This document shows, piece after piece, positions 1 to 11,313 of a DNA stretch of 50,524 nt. The stretch spans positions 1 through 50,524 of the forward strand of contig WOUT01000015.1 of NCBI GenBank assembly GCA_009773005.1. Direction: 5' to 3'. The notes under the pieces were generated by a model. It was given only the letters and a program-made list of their open reading frames with translations, was not told the DNA's origin and searched no databases. The DNA comes from Chloroflexota bacterium. GTDB lineage: Bacteria > Chloroflexota > Anaerolineae > Anaerolineales > Anaerolineaceae. Position 1 is the stretch's first letter. Each line of letters begins with the position of its first letter. Made by a program: the position numbers and the translations under genes.

Positions 1-810
1 GTAGCTGAAGCCCAAAAACTGGGCGGCACGGTGGCTTTCATTGATATGGAACACGCCCTCGACCCGGCATACGCCGCGAAAGTGGGGGTGGATATTGAAG
101 CCCTGCTCGTCTCGCAGCCAGACACTGGTGAACAAGCCCTCGAGATCTGCGAAACCCTCGTTCGCTCCGGCGCGTTGGATGTTGTAGTGATTGACTCGGT
201 GGCAGCCCTGGTGCCACGTGCCGAGATCGAAGGCGACATGGGCGACGCCAGCATGGGCATGCAAGCCAGGCTCATGTCTCAAGCCTTGCGCAAACTCTCC
301 GGCGCCATCAGCCAGACCAAGACTGCTGTGATTTTCACCAACCAATTACGGCAAAAGATCGGCATCATGTTCGGCAACCCTGAAACCACCCCCGGCGGTC
401 TGGCGCTCAAATTCTACGCTTCCGTCCGACTGGATACCCGGCGCATCCAATCCATCAAGGTCGGTCCTGAGATCGTTGGCAACCGCACGCGCGTGAGAGT
501 GGTCAAGAACAAGGTCGCCGCGCCCTTCCGCACTGCCGAGTTTGACATCATGTACAACGAAGGCATCTCCAAGGAAGGCGATATCATTGACCTGGCAACT
601 GCGCTGGAGGTGATCACCAAGCGCGGGGCTTTCTTCTCATACAATGACACCCGCCTCGGTCAAGGCCGCGAGAACGCCAAAGAGTTCCTGCGCCAGAATA
701 TCGAAATGTGCATGGAGATCGAGAAGACCGTCCGCGAACGCGCCATGGGCGGCGAGATTCCCATTGATTTCGGTTCCTCTTCCGGCGGCACCTCCGACGG
801 CGAGGAGTAA
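1..810 (+). CDS. recA: RecA recombinase, 5' part cut by the window edge
   Basis: RecA binds single-stranded DNA and ATP, drives homologous strand exchange, and stimulates LexA-type self-cleavage. The frame is open from the first base, so the start codon and the Walker A region lie outside the window. Visible landmarks are [22 protein letters not shown], the Walker B stretch VVIDSVAAL, the L1/L2-region stretches [19 protein letters not shown] and [20 protein letters not shown], and [12 protein letters not shown]. The C-terminus is short and acidic (GTSDGEE), without a long tail. No intein is present in the visible part. The next gene starts 18 bp downstream on the same strand, so the lipoprotein gene could be co-transcribed. 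The identification is firm; only the missing N-terminus is uncertain. Confidence 0.97.
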   Translation, partial: VAEAQKLGGTVAFIDMEHALDPAYAAKVGVDIEALLVSQPDTGEQALEICETLVRSGALDVVVIDSVAALVPRAEIEGDMGDASMGMQARLMSQALRKLSGAISQTKTAVIFTNQLRQKIGIMFGNPETTPGGLALKFYASVRLDTRRIQSIKVGPEIVGNRTRVRVVKNKVAAPFRTAEFDIMYNEGISKEGDIIDLATALEVITKRGAFFSYNDTRLGQGRENAKEFLRQNIEMCMEIEKTVRERAMGGEIPIDFGSSSGGTSDGEE

Positions 811-828
811 CCTCCCCTGGATGGGTTT

Positions 829-1383
829 GTGATTATTAAACACGTTTCTCGCGTAATCCTATTACTAATCCTTGCAGCCCTGTCAGCTTCGCTGACGGGC
901 TGCAGGGCCATCCGGCCAGTGCGCATCCTGCCTGCGGAAGGGCAGTCCCCGTTGTTCGTTGCGCCCACCTTTCAACCAACATCCATCCCGGTTGTCACAC
1001 CCTCCAATCTGCAAGACCAGGGTTCATCCCAGCCCGCCAACTGCGCCAACGAATTGCAGTTCATCTTCCCTGACATCACCTACCCTGACGGCTCCCAGGT
1101 ATCCCCCGGCGCGCCGCTTGACAAGCAGTGGCAGGTGAAGAACTCGGGCACCTGCAATTGGGATGAAAACTATTCCTTGCATCTGACCGCTGGCATTGAG
1201 ATGGGCGCTGCTTCACCGCAGGCGCTCGTGCCAGCCCGCAGCGGTGCCGAAGCGGTCGTCCGCATTCAATTCACCGCGCCAACCGAACCGGGCAGATACC
1301 GCAGCGCCTGGCAAGCGTTTGGTCCAAACGGGCAGCCCTTTGGGGACCCGGTTTACATTGAGATCGTCGTCATAACCCAATGA
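829..1383 (+). CDS. Lipoprotein with NBR1-type Ig-like domain
   Basis: This is a 184-residue exported protein of unknown function. The N-terminus is a lipoprotein signal: basic VIKHVSR-like start, hydrophobic LLLILAALSASL, then lipobox LTGC with the acylated Cys near residue 25, so the mature protein should be anchored on the outer face of the membrane. Residues about 75-182 resemble the Ig-like domain first named from NBR1, with the pattern WQVKNSGTCNW followed later by PGRYRSAWQAF. Such domains are common in exported Chloroflexota proteins and probably mediate binding. The start is a GTG; an in-frame ATG is not available. The gene sits between recA and an exported C39-like peptidase on the same strand. 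The domain call is by pattern recognition, and the ligand is unknown. Confidence 0.72.
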   Translation: MIIKHVSRVILLLILAALSASLTGCRAIRPVRILPAEGQSPLFVAPTFQPTSIPVVTPSNLQDQGSSQPANCANELQFIFPDITYPDGSQVSPGAPLDKQWQVKNSGTCNWDENYSLHLTAGIEMGAASPQALVPARSGAEAVVRIQFTAPTEPGRYRSAWQAFGPNGQPFGDPVYIEIVVITQ

Positions 1384-1406
1384 ATCGCGCTTGAACTTTT
1401 CCTTCC

Positions 1407-2324
1407 ATGCTTAACTCTCCCCGCAAATCACGCTGGCTGACCTTTTTTCTGTGGATTCTGAGTATCGGTATTATCGCCATCGTTGCCGCTTTTACCATTC
1501 TCACCCAGGGGTTTGGATTCTTCGCCGTCACACCGCCAGTAGAGCCGACCAGCACGGTCATCCGCTATGGGCAGGCTGCCAATGCCACCGGCACCGCAAC
1601 ACCTTTTCAACCGCTGCCGACCGACACCCTCACGCCCACCGCCACTTCCACCTCCACTCCACTGCCGTCCCCCACGCCGCCGCCCACCAGCGCTCCTCTT
1701 CCAACAAGAACCTCACTTCCACCCGTCACACCAGTTCCACAGCCCACAAACCCGCCGATTGACGGCTTACCCTCACGCGCCAGCGTTTCAGGCGTCGTCG
1801 GTTACCCGCAAAGCCATAACCTGACTTGCGAGTCGCGCTCCGCAGTGGATTGGGCAGCTTTCTATGGCGGCTCAATCAGCGAGAGCGCGTTTCAAGCCAG
1901 CCTGCCGCTGTCAGATAACCCTGATAAGGGCTTCGTGGGGAGCGTTGATGGCGCTGAAGGGCAAATCCCGCCCAATCCTTATGGCGTTCACGCTGAACCT
2001 GTGGCTGCCGCCTTGCGCGAATTTGGCATCCCTGCCACTGCCAGAAAATCAGTTTCATTCACCGAGCTGCGCCGGCAGATCGCCAGCGGCAACCCGGTGA
2101 TCGTTTGGGTGGTCGGCAATACCTGGACGGGCACGCCGATCAGCTACACCGCCTCTGACGGCAGCACAACCACAGTCGCCTATTATGAGCATACGGTGAT
2201 CCTCTTTGGTTATGATGAAACCGGTGTGCTGATCGTTGACGGAGGCATGACCTACAGGCGTTCAACCGCCATTTTCAAAAACTCATTCGCTGCTCTGGGC
2301 AATATGGCGGTCATGCGTCCATAA
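1407..2324 (+). CDS. Membrane-anchored C39-family peptidase-like protein
   Basis: The 305-residue protein has one N-terminal membrane segment (about residues 10-35), then a long Pro/Thr/Ser-rich linker (about 45-120), then a papain-like C39 domain at the C-terminus. Candidate catalytic residues are the Cys in LTCESRSAVDW and the His in YYEHTVILFGYD; the following Asp-rich GVLIVDGG also fits the fold. This layout places the domain outside the cell. C39_2-type domains include peptidases and inactive relatives, and the substrate cannot be read from the sequence. No good Shine-Dalgarno precedes the ATG, which lies 23 bp after the lipoprotein stop, so translation may depend on the upstream gene. 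A hairpin directly follows the stop codon. Confidence 0.7.
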   Translation: MLNSPRKSRWLTFFLWILSIGIIAIVAAFTILTQGFGFFAVTPPVEPTSTVIRYGQAANATGTATPFQPLPTDTLTPTATSTSTPLPSPTPPPTSAPLPTRTSLPPVTPVPQPTNPPIDGLPSRASVSGVVGYPQSHNLTCESRSAVDWAAFYGGSISESAFQASLPLSDNPDKGFVGSVDGAEGQIPPNPYGVHAEPVAAALREFGIPATARKSVSFTELRRQIASGNPVIVWVVGNTWTGTPISYTASDGSTTTVAYYEHTVILFGYDETGVLIVDGGMTYRRSTAIFKNSFAALGNMAVMRP

Positions 2325-2355
2325 AAAAACAGCGAAACCGGTCGGTTTCGCTGTT
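2323..2355 (-). terminator. Rho-independent terminator of the ahcY operon
   Basis: A perfect 12-bp stem (AACAGCGAAACC paired with GGTTTCGCTGTT, 4-nt loop). Read on the minus strand it is followed by seven T residues, so it terminates ahcY. On the plus strand the hairpin also follows the C39 gene directly but has no T-run there, so termination in that direction would be weaker. Confidence 0.85.
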
Positions 2356-2373
2356 CGTTCATCTTTCCTTGAC

Positions 2374-4606
<2,233 letters not shown>

Positions 4607-4609
4607 GGC

Positions 4610-5692
4610 TTAACCATCCAATTTGCTATTATAAACGCAACTTGCCAGATTTCGCTCAAACGGGGGCCTGATCACCCCGACTTCAGTGACCAGAGCTGTA
4701 AGTAATTCATGCGGGGTCACATCAAAAGCCGGGTTTCGGGCTTTGGCGTTGCTTGGCGCAACCGGCTCACCCTTGAATTCAAGACCAAGGACTTCTTCAG
4801 CACATCTTTCCTCGATCGGGACCATATCCCCGTTAGCAACATTCAGGTCAAGCGTGGAGATCGGAAAAACACTGTAAACCGGCACTCCATTGGCGTGGGC
4901 TGCCAGGCTGAGCATATAAGTGCCCACTTTGTTGACGACATCCCCGTTGGCTGCCACCCGATCAGCGCCAAAAAACACTTTCTGCACCTGACCACTGCGG
5001 AGAAAATACCCCGCGGCATTATCAGTGATGATCTCATACGGAATGCCATACTGCTCGCATTCCCAGGCGGTCAGGCGCGCGCCTTGCAATCGCGGACGGG
5101 TCTCATCCACCAACAGATGAATGCGCTTGCCGTGTTCGTGTGCATAACGGATGGCACCCAGCGCTGTCCCCCATTCAACAACTGCCAGCGAGCCAGTATT
5201 GCAGTGATGAATGATGGTGTCACCGTTCTCGATCAGACTGGCGCCGAATTCTGCCAGTTTGAGGTTGGTTTGAACATCTTCTTCTGCCATGCAATGCGCT
5301 TCATTTAGTAAACGACTTGCAAGAGAAGCAACCGGTATTTGCAAGTCATTCACGATACGCAGCATGCGCTTGATACCCCACTCCAGGTTGACCGCGGTTG
5401 GGCGGGCTGAAATAAGTAACTGCGCGGTCTGTCTCAATTGATCACGAAGCTCTAATAGCACAACGCCTTTGCGTTGCAGGGCTGCCAAAGCCATCCCGTA
5501 GGCGCCAGCCACGCCTAAAGCCGGTGCGCCGCGAATCGCCATCGTCCGGACCGCCTCTGCCATTTCCTCTGCGGTTTGGCAGTACACGTAGTCCAACCTG
5601 TGCGGCAGCATGCGTTGGTCAATCATGCGAACTTGGTTTTGTTCAGGGATCCATTCGATCGTGCGCAAGTCTCCACCAAAAAACGCCCTCAT
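4610..5692 (-). CDS. mtnA: S-methyl-5-thioribose-1-phosphate isomerase
   Basis: Aldose-ketose isomerase of the methionine salvage pathway: 5-methylthioribose 1-phosphate to methylthioribulose 1-phosphate. The start chosen is MRAFFGGDLRTIEW (360 residues), because a promoter lies just upstream of it and the longer frame would begin in the promoter's -35 element. Landmarks are RGAPALGVAGAYGMAL, HHCNTGSLA with the active-site Cys, VDETRPRLQGARLTAWE, and FFGADRVAANGDVVNKVGTY with the catalytic Asp. Close relatives include ribose-1,5-bisphosphate and 5-deoxyribose-1-phosphate isomerases, so substrate is probable rather than proven. First gene of a three-gene SAM by-product salvage operon. Confidence 0.93.
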   Translation of the reverse strand: MRAFFGGDLRTIEWIPEQNQVRMIDQRMLPHRLDYVYCQTAEEMAEAVRTMAIRGAPALGVAGAYGMALAALQRKGVVLLELRDQLRQTAQLLISARPTAVNLEWGIKRMLRIVNDLQIPVASLASRLLNEAHCMAEEDVQTNLKLAEFGASLIENGDTIIHHCNTGSLAVVEWGTALGAIRYAHEHGKRIHLLVDETRPRLQGARLTAWECEQYGIPYEIITDNAAGYFLRSGQVQKVFFGADRVAANGDVVNKVGTYMLSLAAHANGVPVYSVFPISTLDLNVANGDMVPIEERCAEEVLGLEFKGEPVAPSNAKARNPAFDVTPHELLTALVTEVGVIRPPFERNLASCVYNSKLDG

Positions 5693-5714
5693 GGGAGAGC
5701 GTTCCTTCCGACCA

Positions 5715-5743
5715 AGTTTAGCATGATTCCGGCCGTTTTGCAA
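5715..5743 (-). promoter_or_regulatory. Sigma-70-type promoter of mtnA operon
   Basis: On the minus strand TTGCAA (5743-5738), a 17-bp spacer and TAAACT (5720-5715). The predicted transcript start is near 5708, about 16 nt before the mtnA ATG, leaving room for the GGAAGGAA ribosome-binding site. It fixes the mtnA start codon choice. Confidence 0.65.
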
Positions 5744-5744
5744 T

Positions 5745-5766
5745 ATTTTTGAGCTATTTTTGAGCT
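5745..5766. repeat. Tandem 11-bp repeat between divergent promoters
   Basis: ATTTTTGAGCT occurs twice without a gap, directly upstream of the mtnA -35 box and upstream of the divergent transglycosylase promoter. One turn of the helix per copy is compatible with a protein site, but it could also be simple AT-rich sequence. Confidence 0.45.
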
Positions 5767-5874
5767 ATGATTTTTGGGTTAACATAATGAAGGGAAATCT
5801 GAAAGAAAATCCAAAATTCTGCATTTTTTGTGTGATTTTGTCTCACGCGTGGCTATCCTTCCACCAAATAGGGA

Positions 5875-5903
5875 TTGACACAACTTTCAACCTCCGGTAT
5901 AAA
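5875..5903 (+). promoter_or_regulatory. Strong promoter giving a probably leaderless transcript
   Basis: Perfect -35 TTGACA (5875-5880), 17-bp spacer, -10 TATAAA (5898-5903). The start of transcription is expected 6-7 bp downstream, at or next to 5910, which is the A of the ATG of the lytic transglycosylase gene. No Shine-Dalgarno can exist on such an RNA. Confidence 0.75.
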
Positions 5904-5909
5904 CTTTTT

Positions 5910-8297
5910 ATGACCAAACGCATCCTGACCATATCAATCGTGTTCGCTTTCCTTCTCAGCTCCTGCGGAGAAGTTCTCACAAATTTGAGTGAGGTTATTA
6001 GTTCCGAGGCAGCTCTTCCCTCACCAACTCCCACAATTACTCCCACTCCGCAGCCGCAAGTCAGAGTAACACTTGGTGAGAAAGATATCCTTAGCGGTGA
6101 TTACGATGCAGCCTATAACGAATTCATGACGAGCAGTAATCAATCGTCGGATTCCGAGGTTGTCACAGCAGCACTGCTTGGAATGGGTCGGGCGCTCCTG
6201 TTGAAATCTGATTTTCGCGGAGCCATTGACCAGTTTTCTTATTTACTGATTAACTATCCTTCCGGAGAATCCCGTGACACTGCTTTCTTCTTTTTAGCGA
6301 AGGCTTACGAAGCTCTGTCACAACCTCGTTTAGCAGCGGATGCTTACGCCAGTTACCTCGCAGCACTGCCCGGCGCTCTGGATCGTGAGATCCTAGAAAT
6401 GCGGGGCGATGCCCTCATGCAAGTTAGTGACCCAACAGCCGCAAAAGCTGTCTACGAACAAGCGCTGACGACTGTCACGAATGCAAATTATGACGATCTC
6501 CAAATCAAGCTCGCACAATCGACCTCCGCTGTCGGGGATGATGCTGGAGCAATCTCACTTTTTCTTGCTCTTTACGATTCAAGCGCCAGTAATTACACCA
6601 AAGCCCAGGTTAACCTGCTACTCGGTCAGATCTATCTTCGATTAGCCCAACCTGAACAAGCCTATGCCCGCTTCCAGGATTCAGTCAATAATTTCCCCGA
6701 ATACTATGACTCTTATTCTGGTTTGGTTGCGCTTGTTGACGCTGGTCAAAATGTCAATCCCCGTCAACGCGGGTTAGTGGATTATTATGCTGGACAATAT
6801 GCTGTCGCGGCAAAAGCACTTGATCAATATCTGCTGGAGACTACCGAACATGATGGCTCTGCTCATTACTTCAAAGCGCTTAGTCTATACGAACTGGGTA
6901 TGTATGAAAGTGAAGTTGCCGAGTGGGAACATTTGATTAAGGATCATGCCACAGATGAGTTTTATTACCCCAAGGCTGTTGTTGAAAAATCACAAACGCA
7001 ATGGGCAAAACTCCAGCAATATGAATCCGCTGCAGAAGCCTGCCTGATATTTGTCGCATCTGTTCCCTCCTCCCCCAAGGCGCCTTTTTTTCTGGAAAGA
7101 GCTGCCAGCATTTATGAGATCGGAAGGTATTTAACCAAAGCCGCAGAAACATACGAACGTGTGTTTAATGAATACCCCGGCTCTGAAGAGGCATATCCCG
7201 GGTTATTCAAAGCCGGCATCCTTTATTACCGTTTAGATGATTTTCTAAAGTCACAGATCACATTCCAACGGCTGCTCGTTCTCGCAGCCACCCCTGAAGA
7301 AAAGGCAGCCGCGAACCTGTGGGTCGCCAAGAGCCTTGAGAAACAGGGAAAATCTGAGGAAGCCCGCATTTATTATCAGCAAGCAGTTAACGCAGATCCA
7401 ACCGGGTATTACAGCATCCGAGCCACTCAAATCCTCAAAGGCCAGACTCCTTTTCCAGGGGCAGTGAATATTGATCTCGCCGTCGACTATACTACTGAAA
7501 AAATGGGAGCGGACCGCTGGATGCGCGACACTTTTAAACTTGATCCATCGATCGACCTAAGCGCTCCGGCTGAGCTTACATCCAATGCACTCTTTCAACG
7601 AGCCGAAGCCCACACAAAGTTGGGAATGCGGGAAGAAGCCCGGGCAGAATATGAATCTCTGCGCATGGAACTTCTAGGAGATGCATTAAACACGTACCGC
7701 TTAATGAACCGGCTGCTTGAATTGGGCTTCTATCGTTCTGCCGCGCTATCCAGCAGGCAAATACTCGACCTGGCAGGCTTCAACGAAATCACCACACTCG
7801 CCGCAGCGCCAAAATATTTTAACCATATCCGTTTTGGGGTCTTCTTTCGCGAGAATGTCATCTCCACCGCAGTGGAACACAATCTTGATCCTCTGCTGCT
7901 CTTCAGCATCATCCGTCAAGAAAGCCTCTTTGACAGCAGCATCATCTCAAGCGCTGGGGCAAAAGGGTTGATGCAGATCATGCCTGCCACTGGGGCCGAG
8001 ATAGTCAAGGATTTTGGTTGGCCAGCCAATTACAGAACTGTTGATCTTAACCGCCCCGTGATCAATGTGCGCCTGGGCGCTCACTATTATAAAAAATGGC
8101 TGGATTACTTTAAAGGAGATCACTTCTCCGCCCTTGCGTCTTATAATGGTGGGCCTGGCAATACCTTCGCCTGGACCCAGCTTTCCGATGGAGACCCAGA
8201 CTTGTTGCTGGAAGTCATCCGCTCAGACGAAACCCGTGATTACATAAAAAAGATAACAGAATACCATGAAATTTACAAAAGCTTCTATACTCGCTAA
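5910..8297 (+). CDS. Lipoprotein lytic murein transglycosylase with TPR repeats
   Basis: Slt-type muramidase that cleaves peptidoglycan with formation of 1,6-anhydromuropeptides, acting outside the cytoplasmic membrane. The start is MTKRILTISIV, chosen because it gives a clean lipoprotein signal with lipobox LSSC and because a longer reading frame upstream contains the promoter. A Pro/Thr linker follows (PSPTPTITPTP), then roughly residues 60-560 of TPR/helical repeats as in Slt70-type superhelices, then a C-terminal SLT domain: RQESLFDSSIISSAGAKGL carries the catalytic Glu, followed by MQIMPATGAEI and ALASYNGGPGN. Total 795 residues. A convergent terminator follows the stop. The assignment of the C-terminal domain is secure; the extent of the repeats is an estimate. 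Confidence 0.93.
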   Translation: MTKRILTISIVFAFLLSSCGEVLTNLSEVISSEAALPSPTPTITPTPQPQVRVTLGEKDILSGDYDAAYNEFMTSSNQSSDSEVVTAALLGMGRALLLKSDFRGAIDQFSYLLINYPSGESRDTAFFFLAKAYEALSQPRLAADAYASYLAALPGALDREILEMRGDALMQVSDPTAAKAVYEQALTTVTNANYDDLQIKLAQSTSAVGDDAGAISLFLALYDSSASNYTKAQVNLLLGQIYLRLAQPEQAYARFQDSVNNFPEYYDSYSGLVALVDAGQNVNPRQRGLVDYYAGQYAVAAKALDQYLLETTEHDGSAHYFKALSLYELGMYESEVAEWEHLIKDHATDEFYYPKAVVEKSQTQWAKLQQYESAAEACLIFVASVPSSPKAPFFLERAASIYEIGRYLTKAAETYERVFNEYPGSEEAYPGLFKAGILYYRLDDFLKSQITFQRLLVLAATPEEKAAANLWVAKSLEKQGKSEEARIYYQQAVNADPTGYYSIRATQILKGQTPFPGAVNIDLAVDYTTEKMGADRWMRDTFKLDPSIDLSAPAELTSNALFQRAEAHTKLGMREEARAEYESLRMELLGDALNTYRLMNRLLELGFYRSAALSSRQILDLAGFNEITTLAAAPKYFNHIRFGVFFRENVISTAVEHNLDPLLLFSIIRQESLFDSSIISSAGAKGLMQIMPATGAEIVKDFGWPANYRTVDLNRPVINVRLGAHYYKKWLDYFKGDHFSALASYNGGPGNTFAWTQLSDGDPDLLLEVIRSDETRDYIKKITEYHEIYKSFYTR

Positions 8298-8302
8298 TAT
8301 CA

Positions 8303-8335
8303 AACCTCCCTGGATACAATCAATCCGGGGAGGTT
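8303..8335. terminator. Bidirectional terminator hairpin between slt and ppdK
   Basis: A stem of about 13 bp (AACCTCCCTGGAT paired with ATCCGGGGAGGTT, one T-G wobble, 7-nt loop) lies between two converging genes. T-runs on either side are short, so its strength is uncertain. Confidence 0.65.
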
Positions 8336-8357
8336 GTTATTTATTGAACTTTCTTGA

Positions 8358-11102
8358 TTATTTGCGGTGCTTTAGTGCAGCCTGACCAGCGGCCAAACGA
8401 GCAATTGGCACGCGGAAGGGTGAGCAAGAAACATAGTTATTGCCAATGCGGTGGCAGAACTCGATGGAGGCGGGGTCGCCGCCATGTTCCCCGCAAATAC
8501 CCACTTCCAGATTCGTGCGTTGTTGGCGCCCATCCTCCACAGCCATCTTCATCAACTTGCCTACACCATCCTGATCCAAAGTCTGGAACGGGTTTTTGGG
8601 TAGAATGCCTTCCTCAACATATTTTACGAGGAAGTTGCGTTCTGCATCGTCACGGCTATAACCATAGGTCATTTGGGTGAGGTCGTTTGTTCCAAAGGAA
8701 AAGAACTCGGCCACACTGGCAATCTCAGCAGCTGTAACCGCGGCGCGTGGAATCTCAATCATGGTACCGAACTTATATGGGAACTGGACGCCTTTTTCTT
8801 CCATGACTGCTTTGGCAATCCGTTCCAGCCTTGGCTGGATCCATGTTAGCTCATTCACGTGCCCGGTGAGAGGGATCATCACTTCAGGTTTGGCATGGAC
8901 ACCGCGTTTGGTACAATCCGCAGCAGCTTCAAAGATCGCTCTCACCTGCATCTCAACGATCAATGGCATGGCAATAGAAAGGCGCACGCCGCGCAGTCCC
9001 ATCATCGGGTTGCTCTCGTGCATCGATTTCACTGCCTCGAGCAGATCTTCTTTCTCTTTCAAACCTTTAGTCTCACCTTTAACCCGCATGGTGATGACTT
9101 CCTCGAACAAACCCTCTTCCGAGGGAAGGAACTCATGCAGAGGTGGATCGATCAGGCGGATGATGACGGGATAACCATCCATCGCCTCGAACAAGCCGTC
9201 AAAATCAGCGCGCTGGAACGGGAGCAATTCATCCAGCGCTGCTTTGCGAACGTCATCTGTTTTTGCCAGGATCATGCTCTGCACAATCGGCAGACGGGCG
9301 GGTTCAAAGAACATGTGCTCTGTTCGGCACAATCCAATACCGACAGCTCCGTAAGAGCGAGCCCGCTGTGCGTCTTTCGGGTAATCAGCATTTGCCCAGA
9401 CCTGCAAACCGGTAGTCGGCCATCCCTCTGGCGCTTGGCGGATGCCCTTGGTCGCGGCGATTTCATCAGCCCAGGTTAGCAGTTTGAGCAGATCAGTTTG
9501 TTCATCCAAAGTTGAAGCAGTCAGGTCCAACTTGCCGATGAATACTTCTCCAGTTGTGCCGTCAAGAGATATCCAATCGCCTTCCTTGATTACCTTGCCA
9601 TCAACATTCATTTCACGTTTATCAAGATCAATCACCACTGATGACGCGCCAACAATGCATGGTACGCCGAATTGGCGGGCAACCACTGCCGCATGAGAGG
9701 TAGCCCCACCTTCACTGGTGAGAATACCCTGGGCGGCGAGCATACCATGCACATCATCGGGTTTGGTGAAAGGGCGCACCATGATGGTGGCCTGTTTTTC
9801 TTCCTTTGCCATTTTTTCAGTTAGATCAGCATCAAAATATATCTGTCCAACCGCGGCGCCAGGCGAGGCATTTACGCCTGAGGCGTAAAAACGGCCGTCC
9901 TTTTTGGCTTGTAATTTAGTCTCAGCAGTAAACTGTGGATGTAAAAGCGTATCCACATCACCCGGGGTGACGCGTTTGACAGCTTCCTCTTTATTGATCA
10001 AGGCTTCGCCGACCATATCCACTGCGATCTTTACTGCGGCGAATGCGGTGCGCTTGCCATTGCGGCATTGCAACATCCACAATCTGCCGCGCTCAATCGT
10101 GAATTCTACATCCTGCATATCGTGATAATGTAATTCAAGTTTCTTAACGATTTCGAGAAATTGTTTATTGGCTTCAGGTAGATCGCGTCCGAGGGTATCG
10201 ATCTTTTCGGTATTGCGAATACCCGCGACAACATCTTCCCCCTGCGCATTTAGCAAATAATCACCGTAGAGAACTCGTTCACCGTTGGATGGGTTTCGCG
10301 TAAATGCGACTCCTGTGCCGGAATCATTTCCCATGTTGCCGAACACCATTGTCACAATATTGACAGCGGTTCCCAAGTCATCCGGGATATTGGTCGCGCG
10401 GCGGTAATCTACAGCGCGTTTGCCATCCCAGGATCTAAATACTGCTTCAGTAGCCAATTTCAGTTGTTCCAATGGTTCCTGTGGAAAGTCAAAACCTTTA
10501 TGGGCTTTAGTTACAGCTTTAAATTTTTCGACTAAAGCCTTTAAATCTTCGGCACTCAATTCAGTATCAGATTTGACGCCTTTGGTTTTTTTAGCTTCAT
10601 CCAAAGGATGTTCAAAAGCCTCATCATCGATCCCCAATACAACAGAACCGAACATTTGAACCAACCGCCGGTAAGAGTCATAAACAAAACGTTCATTGTT
10701 GGTCAGCTTAACCATCCCTTTTGCAGTTTCATCGTTCAAACCGATATTAAGAACTGTATCCATCATGCCTGGCATTGAAAATTTAGCACCTGAACGGCAA
10801 GAGACCAGCAAAGGATTTTCGGTATTGCCAAATTTCTTGCCCGCTTCTTTCTCAGTGGTTTTCAAAGAGTCAAGCATTTGGTCCCACAAACCGACAGGGA
10901 GTTTCTTGTCCCCTTGATAAGCATTGCATGCTTCAGTGGTCACGATGAATCCCGGGGGAACGGGTAATCCGATCCGCACCATCTCTGCCAGATTGGCGCC
11001 TTTACCACCTAATAATCCGCGTAATTTGTCCCAATCACCGCCTACATATTCCTCGGCTTGTTTGATTTCATTGAACAAATAAACCCATTTTTTGTCAGTC
11101 AT
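8358..11102 (-). CDS. ppdK: Pyruvate, phosphate dikinase
   Basis: Cytosolic interconversion of pyruvate + ATP + Pi and PEP + AMP + PPi; in anaerobes it runs in either glycolysis or gluconeogenesis. The start is MTDKKWVYLFNE (914 residues), with GGAGG 7 nt upstream. The N-terminal ATP-grasp part shows GGKGANLAEMVRIGLPVPPGF, the central swivel domain GGATSHAAVVARQFGVPC with the phosphorylated His, and the C-terminal barrel GICGEHGGDPASIEF with the acid/base Cys and CRTEHMFF. All key residues are present. Single-gene unit with its own promoter; a compact GC hairpin (CCCGCCAAGGCGGG, 11137-11150) lies in its leader. Confidence 0.97.
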   Translation of the reverse strand: MTDKKWVYLFNEIKQAEEYVGGDWDKLRGLLGGKGANLAEMVRIGLPVPPGFIVTTEACNAYQGDKKLPVGLWDQMLDSLKTTEKEAGKKFGNTENPLLVSCRSGAKFSMPGMMDTVLNIGLNDETAKGMVKLTNNERFVYDSYRRLVQMFGSVVLGIDDEAFEHPLDEAKKTKGVKSDTELSAEDLKALVEKFKAVTKAHKGFDFPQEPLEQLKLATEAVFRSWDGKRAVDYRRATNIPDDLGTAVNIVTMVFGNMGNDSGTGVAFTRNPSNGERVLYGDYLLNAQGEDVVAGIRNTEKIDTLGRDLPEANKQFLEIVKKLELHYHDMQDVEFTIERGRLWMLQCRNGKRTAFAAVKIAVDMVGEALINKEEAVKRVTPGDVDTLLHPQFTAETKLQAKKDGRFYASGVNASPGAAVGQIYFDADLTEKMAKEEKQATIMVRPFTKPDDVHGMLAAQGILTSEGGATSHAAVVARQFGVPCIVGASSVVIDLDKREMNVDGKVIKEGDWISLDGTTGEVFIGKLDLTASTLDEQTDLLKLLTWADEIAATKGIRQAPEGWPTTGLQVWANADYPKDAQRARSYGAVGIGLCRTEHMFFEPARLPIVQSMILAKTDDVRKAALDELLPFQRADFDGLFEAMDGYPVIIRLIDPPLHEFLPSEEGLFEEVITMRVKGETKGLKEKEDLLEAVKSMHESNPMMGLRGVRLSIAMPLIVEMQVRAIFEAAADCTKRGVHAKPEVMIPLTGHVNELTWIQPRLERIAKAVMEEKGVQFPYKFGTMIEIPRAAVTAAEIASVAEFFSFGTNDLTQMTYGYSRDDAERNFLVKYVEEGILPKNPFQTLDQDGVGKLMKMAVEDGRQQRTNLEVGICGEHGGDPASIEFCHRIGNNYVSCSPFRVPIARLAAGQAALKHRK

Positions 11103-11169
11103 TTTTATCCTCCAGATAAAATTATTACGCATCAACCCGCCTTGGCGGGAAATTAACACCAAATACTAA

Positions 11170-11197
11170 ATTTTACCATAAATCAACCTTGGGTAAA
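11170..11197 (-). promoter_or_regulatory. Probable ppdK promoter
   Basis: Minus strand TTTACC (11197-11192), 16-bp spacer and TAAAAT (11175-11170), giving a leader of about 60 nt. TTTACC and GGTAAA also form an inverted repeat spanning the two boxes. Confidence 0.5.
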
Positions 11198-11249
11198 CCG
11201 CTCGTTAAATTCTAAATTTTCATGACTGAACGTTGTTTTTGTAAACCAG

Positions 11250-11277
11250 TTGCAAGGTAAAATTTTACACTTATGCT
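11250..11277 (+). promoter_or_regulatory. Probable promoter of the response regulator gene
   Basis: TTGCAA (11250-11255), 16-bp spacer, TATGCT (11272-11277). The perfect 12-bp palindrome GTAAAATTTTAC (11257-11268) lies inside the spacer and could be an operator. Confidence 0.45.
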
Positions 11278-11313
11278 TGATAATAGAGAAAGAAAGGTAT
11301 CACTGGAGACTTT

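Noticed and set aside
1-810. Possible intein or fusion in recA
   Set aside because: The visible frame follows RecA without interruption.
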